DNA of 35,156 bases from an uncultured Eubacteriales bacterium (GTDB lineage: Bacteria > Bacillota > Clostridia > Christensenellales > CAG-917). Under the pieces are notes generated by a model. That model was given only the letters and a program-made list of their open reading frames with translations, was not told where the DNA came from and did no database searches. A program made the position numbers and the translations under genes. Positions 30,394-35,156 of this stretch are shown here, one piece after another. Positions within the stretch are counted from its first letter, which is position 1, and every line of letters starts with the position of its first letter. The DNA lies in NCBI GenBank assembly GCA_900549225.1, contig URNP01000014.1, positions 1-35,156 of the forward strand, given 5' to 3'.

Positions 30394-32079
30394 ATGAATA
30401 TAAAAGACTACACGCTGAAGATAGGTTACCGTGTATCGGGAAAGCGAAAAGAAGAATCCGTTGAGTACTCGCTCGTGAAAAACGGATACGATGGCGAGGA
30501 TATCGTTTTGCGTGACGACGGCGACGAAAACCACGTCAAAATCGTGTTGAGCGCAAAAGGCGACGTGCAAATCGACCTTGCCGAACTCATTTACGACCAC
30601 TATTTCGAGAACAACGAGAGATTTTTCGCAAACGGTTTTCAATCCTGGACGTCCACGAGAGAGTATAAAAGGCGCGACGTGCAATACGGACTGCGTTCGC
30701 TCTCCAAACTGCCGCTCGTAAGGAAGTTTTCGGGCGCTTCGGGCGACTACGCTTTCACCGAATACGGCAAGGATTTGTATCACAGTTTTTCGTATACGTA
30801 CTTCCGCAAGCACGAAAAGGTCGAGTTTTTCGGCTCGCTCAACGAGCGCACGGGATATACGATTTTCTATGCGGATATGAAGGAAAACGTGTTCGCCGTC
30901 CAAAAGGACGTCGAGGGATTGTCTTTGACGGGCGAATACGAGTTGTTCGATATCGTGCACACTCACGGAACGTACGATAGCGTTTTCGACGAGTATTTTG
31001 CCGAGTACCCCGCAAAACGTACGGGCAGAGTGGAGCATCTTGCAGGCTACACGTCGTGGTACAATTATTATCAGAACATAAACGAGGAGATCATCCTTCG
31101 CGACCTCGAAGGGCTTGCGCACGTTGGCAACACCGCAAATATCTTCCAGATCGACGACGGATACGAAACGAAAGTCGGCGATTGGGATATGGATTTGCAA
31201 AAGTTCCCCAACGGACTTGCGCCTATCGTTGAAAAAATCCACTCGCACGGCTACAAGGCAGGGCTTTGGTACGCGCCGTTTGCCGCTCAATTCGGCGCAA
31301 ACGTCATAAAAAATCATCCCGATTGGCTCATCCGCTCAAAGAGCGGAAAACCCGTAATAAGCGGCATTGCCTGGGGCGGATTCTATGCGCTCGACTTTGA
31401 AAAAGAAGAGGTAAGGGCGTATATCAAAGCGTTCTTCGACAAGGTTTTTGACGAGTGGCACTTCGATATGGTCAAACTCGACTTCCTCTACGCCGCTGCA
31501 ATAGAACCGAGAAACGGCAAAACGCGCGGTCAACTTATGTGTGAAGCAATGGACTTTTTGCGCGAGTGTTGCGGCGACAAGATTATCCTCGGTTGCGGCG
31601 TGCCTCTCGCGCCTGCGTTCGGCGTAGTTGACGCTTGCCGCATAGGTTGCGACGCAGAAAATACTTTCAAGGAAAAGTTCTACGTCAAGGTCACCAATCA
31701 AGAGATTATCTCAACCAAAATCTCCATGCAAAACAGCGTATACCGCCGTCATCTCAACGGCAGAATCTTCGCAAACGACCCCGACGTGTTCTTCTTGCGC
31801 GACGACGGTATGAAACCCGCCGTTTATACGTGGCAACAGAAAAAACTCCTTGCGCTCGTAAATCACATATTCGGCGACGTGCTGTTCGTGAGCGACGATA
31901 TCGGTCAGTACGACAGCGCAAAAATGGCTGTTTTGGTGGAATCCTACCAAAAATTCGACGGCAAAGTGATTTCCGCAGAGCACATCGCCCCCGAAGTCAT
32001 CAAAGTGACCTACGAAGAGGGCGGAAAGACGAGGATGCTTGTGTTTGACGGCGTAACCGGTGACTATATAGTGCAATAA
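30394..32079 (+). CDS. Alpha-galactosidase, GH36 family
   Basis: 561 residues, shorter than typical ~700-residue GH36 enzymes because the C-terminal beta domain is small. N-terminal beta-sandwich to ~210, then the TIM barrel. Seen: NGFQSWTST near 80, GYTSWYNYYQNI, FQIDDGYETKVGDW, and the likely nucleophile Asp363 in MVKLDFLY with acid/base Asp420 in CRIGCDAE. No signal peptide, so it is cytoplasmic and acts on imported alpha-galactosides. No transporter or regulator is adjacent. R1 copy 5 starts just after the stop. Confidence 0.9.
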   Translation: MNIKDYTLKIGYRVSGKRKEESVEYSLVKNGYDGEDIVLRDDGDENHVKIVLSAKGDVQIDLAELIYDHYFENNERFFANGFQSWTSTREYKRRDVQYGLRSLSKLPLVRKFSGASGDYAFTEYGKDLYHSFSYTYFRKHEKVEFFGSLNERTGYTIFYADMKENVFAVQKDVEGLSLTGEYELFDIVHTHGTYDSVFDEYFAEYPAKRTGRVEHLAGYTSWYNYYQNINEEIILRDLEGLAHVGNTANIFQIDDGYETKVGDWDMDLQKFPNGLAPIVEKIHSHGYKAGLWYAPFAAQFGANVIKNHPDWLIRSKSGKPVISGIAWGGFYALDFEKEEVRAYIKAFFDKVFDEWHFDMVKLDFLYAAAIEPRNGKTRGQLMCEAMDFLRECCGDKIILGCGVPLAPAFGVVDACRIGCDAENTFKEKFYVKVTNQEIISTKISMQNSVYRRHLNGRIFANDPDVFFLRDDGMKPAVYTWQQKKLLALVNHIFGDVLFVSDDIGQYDSAKMAVLVESYQKFDGKVISAEHIAPEVIKVTYEEGGKTRMLVFDGVTGDYIVQ

Positions 32080-32083
32080 CGCG

Positions 32084-32181
32084 CTATTTGGCGAATAACC
32101 GCGTCAGAGCCTTTTGTCCAAGCAGTCACGTACGGCGAGTACGCTCCTACCTGTGCAAAAAACTCTTCCTTGTTCTTCATC
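32084..32181 (+). repeat. Structured repeat R1, copy 5
   Basis: Begins CTATTTGGCGAATAACCGCG five bases after the GH36 stop. Outer stem AGAGCCTTTTG (32106-32116) pairs with CAAAAAACTCT (32156-32166) except for two central positions. Inner stem CGTAC (32129-32133) pairs with GTACG (32139-32143). Ends CTTCCTTGTTCTTCATC, identical to copy 2 over 16 bases. GTTATT follows at about 32192 and can pair with AATAAC at the 5' end. Confidence 0.88.
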
Positions 32182-32221
32182 CGAATATCACGTTATTGCG
32201 ATGTCATAAAACTTAAACGCT

Positions 32222-32908
32222 ATGATACTTTTTGACAATCTCGAAAAAGTGCGCGATGAGGTGGCAAAATACGATAGAAATATCCGTCTCGTCGCCGCGT
32301 GCAAAATGCAATCGAAAGATACGATAGACGAGTTTATGTCCGTCGCACCCGATTTCGTTTTGGGCGAAAACAGAGTTCAGGAATTTGTCGAACGATACGA
32401 CGAAAAGTACGTTTGGCATATCATAGGGCAGTTGCAGACGAACAAGGTCAAGTACGTCGTGGGAAAGGTGGATTTGATTCACTCGCTCGACAGGGCGGAT
32501 CTTGCAAAAGAGATAGAAAAACAGGCAAGCAAGCACGGAATCGTGCAAAAATGCCTCGTTGAAATCAATATGGGAGCGGAGATAACAAAAGGTGGCGTGC
32601 GCCCCGAAGAAACGCTCGATTTCATACAAAGTATGAAAGATTATCCGCATATCGAGATAAAAGGCGTGATGAGCGTGCTTCCGAATCTCGATGACAAGGT
32701 GCGACTTGCAAATCTTTACGACGAGTTGCAGCGGATATTCGAAGATGCAAAGAGCATAAGGCAAGAGGGCGTAAACGTCGAGTTTTTGTCGGCAGGAATG
32801 TCAAACGACTATAAAGTCGCACTCGAACACGGCTCGAATATGTTAAGACTCGGAAGAATTTTGTTCGGCGAAAGAATTGCACCTGCGGTGCAGACACAAT
32901 ATAACTGA
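32222..32908 (+). CDS. yggS: Pyridoxal-phosphate homeostasis protein (YggS/PLPBP)
   Basis: 228-residue alanine-racemase-fold protein that binds PLP and buffers its level. PLP lysine Lys28 in LVAACKMQS, GENRVQEF near 48-55, WHIIGQLQTNKVKY, VEINMG and the phosphate-binding SAGMSNDYKVALEHGSNMLRLG are all present. No good ribosome-binding site before the ATG at 32222. Adjacent to sepF, the usual Firmicutes arrangement (ylmE-ylmF). Confidence 0.94.
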   Translation: MILFDNLEKVRDEVAKYDRNIRLVAACKMQSKDTIDEFMSVAPDFVLGENRVQEFVERYDEKYVWHIIGQLQTNKVKYVVGKVDLIHSLDRADLAKEIEKQASKHGIVQKCLVEINMGAEITKGGVRPEETLDFIQSMKDYPHIEIKGVMSVLPNLDDKVRLANLYDELQRIFEDAKSIRQEGVNVEFLSAGMSNDYKVALEHGSNMLRLGRILFGERIAPAVQTQYN

Positions 32909-32925
32909 ACAACGTGCAATATAAC

Positions 32926-32940
32926 CGTGCCGTAGGCACG
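32926..32940 (+). other. Short perfect hairpin before sepF
   Basis: CGTGCC (32926-32931), GTA, GGCACG (32935-32940). No T-run; it sits 14 bases before the sepF start and might modulate its translation. Confidence 0.5.
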
Positions 32941-32954
32941 ATACAGGTAAATAT

Positions 32955-33338
32955 ATGGACGAAAGGTATTTAAGAAACGAACAAGCACAACGCGCAGATA
33001 TGCAGAGGGGGGCACGAATCTTCTCTCGCACTCAACAAGCACCCGTCGGACAAGTGCCGAGTTATACGCAACAAGGCTACGGACAGAGCGGCGGCGTCGT
33101 TATCTATTCTCCGCGCACTTACAAGGACGTGCAATTGCTCATCGACCACCTCAAAATGCGAGAGCAAGTCATCGTCGATTTTTCAACGCTCAATCAACAA
33201 GCCGTGTATAGAATCCTCGACTTTATGAGCGGTGCGATTTACGCGCTCGACGGCAGTATTCAGCAAATCACGAAAAATATATTCCTGTTTGCTCCGCAAG
33301 GGGTGACCATAACCATTCCTCCGCAAATCAGAGGCTAA
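32955..33338 (+). CDS. sepF: Cell division protein SepF
   Basis: 127 residues; membrane-tethering and bundling partner of FtsZ. The C-terminal domain (about 47-125) shows VVIYSPRTYKDVQLLIDHLKMREQVIVDF, then LDFMSGAIYALDGSIQQI and FLFAP, the family signature. The N-terminal ~45 residues form a Gln-rich linker; the membrane-binding N-terminal helix is less obvious than in Bacillus. Located between yggS and lspA as usual. Confidence 0.95.
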   Translation: MDERYLRNEQAQRADMQRGARIFSRTQQAPVGQVPSYTQQGYGQSGGVVIYSPRTYKDVQLLIDHLKMREQVIVDFSTLNQQAVYRILDFMSGAIYALDGSIQQITKNIFLFAPQGVTITIPPQIRG

Positions 33339-33347
33339 GGAGTTTTT

Positions 33348-34175
33348 ATGACCAAAGACCAAGCAACCGACTATAAAACCAAAATCAAAACTTTCCTTGC
33401 CGATTGGACGCAAGTCGCCAAAAAGAAGTGGTGGCTGTATCTCGTCGAACTTGCGGTCGTCGCGGTGATTCTGATTGCGGACTTGCTGTCCAAAAAGTAC
33501 GTGTGGAGTTTCCTCGACCAAAACGGTGTGCAAGAAAACGTGATAGGACTGTTCAACATCGTCAAAGTCAAAAACGAAGGGGCGGGATTCGGCATATTCC
33601 AAGGCAAGACGGTGGGATTGACCGTCATTACGTTTATCGTGATCGTCGCAATTTGCATATACCTCTTCTTTGCGCTCAAAGAGAGCGAGTGGCTCAGAAT
33701 ATCCCTGGTTTTCGTCATTGCGGGAGGAATCGGCAATATCGTTGACAGAATCGCTTTCGGGTACGTACGAGATTTCATTCAATTCTCGTTCTGGGAGAAT
33801 TTTCCCGTGTTCAATATTGCGGACTCGTTCGTGACGGTCGGAGCGTTTATGCTTGTAATCGTGCTGATAATCATGCTCGTGCAAGAGGGAAAAAAGAACC
33901 AAAAAGAGTTTGAAGAAGAGCAAAAAAACAAGGTAGAAAACGAGCAAGAACAAATCGATCCGCTTGACGCTCCCATAAACCTCAATTCGATGATGAAGTC
34001 GGACAACGAGTTCGATTTCGTGGTGAGCGAGAAGAAAGAAGAGAATACGACCGAAAACGAAGATAATAATCACGCAGAAAAAGACGATAAGCAAGTCGAA
34101 AACGAAGAAATAGAAAGCGCAGACGATTCGTCTGACTGCGACGTGAAAGATACGGACGAGAGCAAGAAAGATTGA
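33348..34175 (+). CDS. lspA: Lipoprotein signal peptidase (LspA) with a long acidic C-terminal tail
   Basis: Aspartic protease cleaving prolipoproteins after lipidation. 275 residues, well above the usual ~150-170. Four membrane segments (about 28-48, 88-110, 117-135, 156-178) with the conserved KNEGAGFGIF, catalytic Asp133 in GNIVDR and Asp159 in FNIADS. Residues ~181-275 form an extra tail very rich in Glu, Asp, Asn and Lys, predicted disordered and cytoplasmic; also ~25 extra residues at the N-terminus. AAGGAG precedes the ATG. Seven bases separate it from the pseudouridine synthase gene. Confidence 0.94.
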   Translation: MTKDQATDYKTKIKTFLADWTQVAKKKWWLYLVELAVVAVILIADLLSKKYVWSFLDQNGVQENVIGLFNIVKVKNEGAGFGIFQGKTVGLTVITFIVIVAICIYLFFALKESEWLRISLVFVIAGGIGNIVDRIAFGYVRDFIQFSFWENFPVFNIADSFVTVGAFMLVIVLIIMLVQEGKKNQKEFEEEQKNKVENEQEQIDPLDAPINLNSMMKSDNEFDFVVSEKKEENTTENEDNNHAEKDDKQVENEEIESADDSSDCDVKDTDESKKD

Positions 34176-34182
34176 AAAGCGT

Positions 34183-35085
34183 ATGATACGCATTGTTGAT
34201 GACGACAACGTAAGATTGGACGTGTTTATCTCGTCCGAGTGGGGCATTTCGCGCTCCAACGCAAAAACCGTCCTCGAAAAGGACGGTGCTTTCGTCAACG
34301 GCGTAAAAAGGCAAAAGAGCGGTTTTGAATTGAAAAAAGGCGATGCCGTCGAATTTGAAGTGCCTGCGCCCGAAGTGCTCGAAGTCAAAGCGGAGAATAT
34401 TCCGCTCGATATCGTGTACGAGGACGAGTACATGGCGGTGGTCAACAAGCCGCAGGGCATGGTGGTGCATCAGGCAAGTTCGTACAAGAAAAACGATACG
34501 CTCGTCAATGCGCTGTTGTACAATCTCGACAGCCTCAGCGGAATAAACGGCGTGATTCGCCCCGGCATCGTGCATAGGCTCGACAAGGACACTTCGGGAC
34601 TGCTTGTGGTGGCAAAAAACGACGAGGCGCACAAGAGCCTTGCTTCGCAAATAGAGAAAAAAACCGCTAGACGAATATACTACGGACTTTGCGACGGCAA
34701 TTTCAAAGAGGACGAAGGCACTGTCGACAAACCTATCGCGCGAAGCAAAAAAGACCGCAAAAAAATGACGATTGACGAAAACGGAAGACGTGCAGTCACG
34801 CACTACAAGGTGCTTGAACGCTTCGGACAATACACGCTCGTACGTTTCGAACTTGAAACGGGGCGCACGCATCAGATAAGGGTGCACGCGGCAAGTTTGC
34901 ATCATCCGATCGTCGGTGACGAAGTGTACGGCGGCTCGAGCGTACTGTACAAAAACGGACAACTTTTGCACGCAAAAGAACTTGTCCTCGAGCATCCGCA
35001 CACGCACGAAATTATGCGTTTCGAGTGCGATTTGCCGGAGTATTTTCAAGCAGTGCTGAAGAAACTTGAAAAGCAGAATCAGTGA
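34183..35085 (+). CDS. RluA/RluD-family ribosomal or tRNA pseudouridine synthase
   Basis: 300 residues. N-terminal S4 RNA-binding domain (about 8-70) followed by the catalytic domain with the HRLDKDTSGLLV motif near 128-139 carrying the catalytic aspartate, and RFELETGRTHQIRVH. Full length for the RluD type; exact uridine target cannot be told from sequence. Follows lspA as commonly found. Ends one base before the terminal R3 repeat. Confidence 0.94.
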   Translation: MIRIVDDDNVRLDVFISSEWGISRSNAKTVLEKDGAFVNGVKRQKSGFELKKGDAVEFEVPAPEVLEVKAENIPLDIVYEDEYMAVVNKPQGMVVHQASSYKKNDTLVNALLYNLDSLSGINGVIRPGIVHRLDKDTSGLLVVAKNDEAHKSLASQIEKKTARRIYYGLCDGNFKEDEGTVDKPIARSKKDRKKMTIDENGRRAVTHYKVLERFGQYTLVRFELETGRTHQIRVHAASLHHPIVGDEVYGGSSVLYKNGQLLHAKELVLEHPHTHEIMRFECDLPEYFQAVLKKLEKQNQ

Positions 35086-35156
35086 ACCTTAAATGCAATT
35101 TCCCCTTTCCTCACGTGTTTGGACTTCGGCGTTTGCGCAATGCAATCCGCCTCGTT
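35086..35156 (-). repeat. Interspersed repeat R3, right copy
   Basis: Reverse complement of 51-121 with about five differences and a one-base gap. It begins immediately after the stop of the pseudouridine synthase gene and is cut by the end of the window. Confidence 0.85.

Overview
This is a chromosomal segment of a low-to-moderate G+C, spore-former-type Clostridia bacterium (Firmicutes). Evidence: clostridial-style gene neighbours (obg - nadD/yqeK - rsfS; yggS - sepF - lspA - rluA-type), HslV with a GTTI-type N-terminus, TrmFO, NfnAB, a DUF3343 protein, a tandem-OB SSB-like protein, a PdaB-like deacetylase and a YhcN/YlaJ-like protein. No rRNA, tRNA, CRISPR, phage or transposase gene was seen. 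Species cannot be named from the sequence alone.

Layout. 1-227: interspersed repeat and topA promoter. 228-9416: housekeeping run on + (topA, trmFO, hslV, hslU, hisS, rseC-like, trxA, glyA), punctuated by two families of intergenic repeats. 9388-11455: two unknown small proteins, divergent, beside an intracellular subtilase. 11633-13111: divergent cysteine-desulfurase-like enzyme and DUF3343 protein. 13298-17440: nth, nfnA, nfnB, obg. 17441-17865: gene-free array of structured repeats. 17866-20505: unknown membrane protein (-), fused nadD-yqeK, rsfS. 20683-24255: YhcN-like gene (-), then an FMN riboswitch driving a RibU-TsaE fusion, tsaB, rimI and a hydrolase. 24393-27343: membrane-anchored MurF-like ligase and Ddl. 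27562-30194: membrane protein (-), deacetylase, SSB-like protein. 30394-35085: GH36 alpha-galactosidase, yggS, sepF, lspA with a long acidic tail, rluA-type pseudouridine synthase.

Most notable observations: (1) a repeat family, here called R1, with five copies whose two stems differ in sequence from copy to copy yet stay paired, which points to a structured RNA or structure-recognised DNA element; (2) a second composite repeat family, R2, sitting on or next to stop codons; (3) an FMN-riboswitch-controlled open reading frame joining the riboflavin transporter RibU to the tRNA t6A ATPase TsaE; (4) four genes without Shine-Dalgarno sequences whose -10 hexamer lies 6-7 bases before the ATG, predicting leaderless mRNAs; (5) the two ends of the window are inverted copies of the same ~70-base repeat, suggesting the sequence is a contig broken at repeats.

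Functionally the region is mostly core: DNA topology and repair, tRNA/rRNA modification, protein turnover, redox balance, cell wall precursor synthesis, NAD synthesis, division and lipoprotein maturation. All family assignments come from reading motifs by eye; no database search was run.
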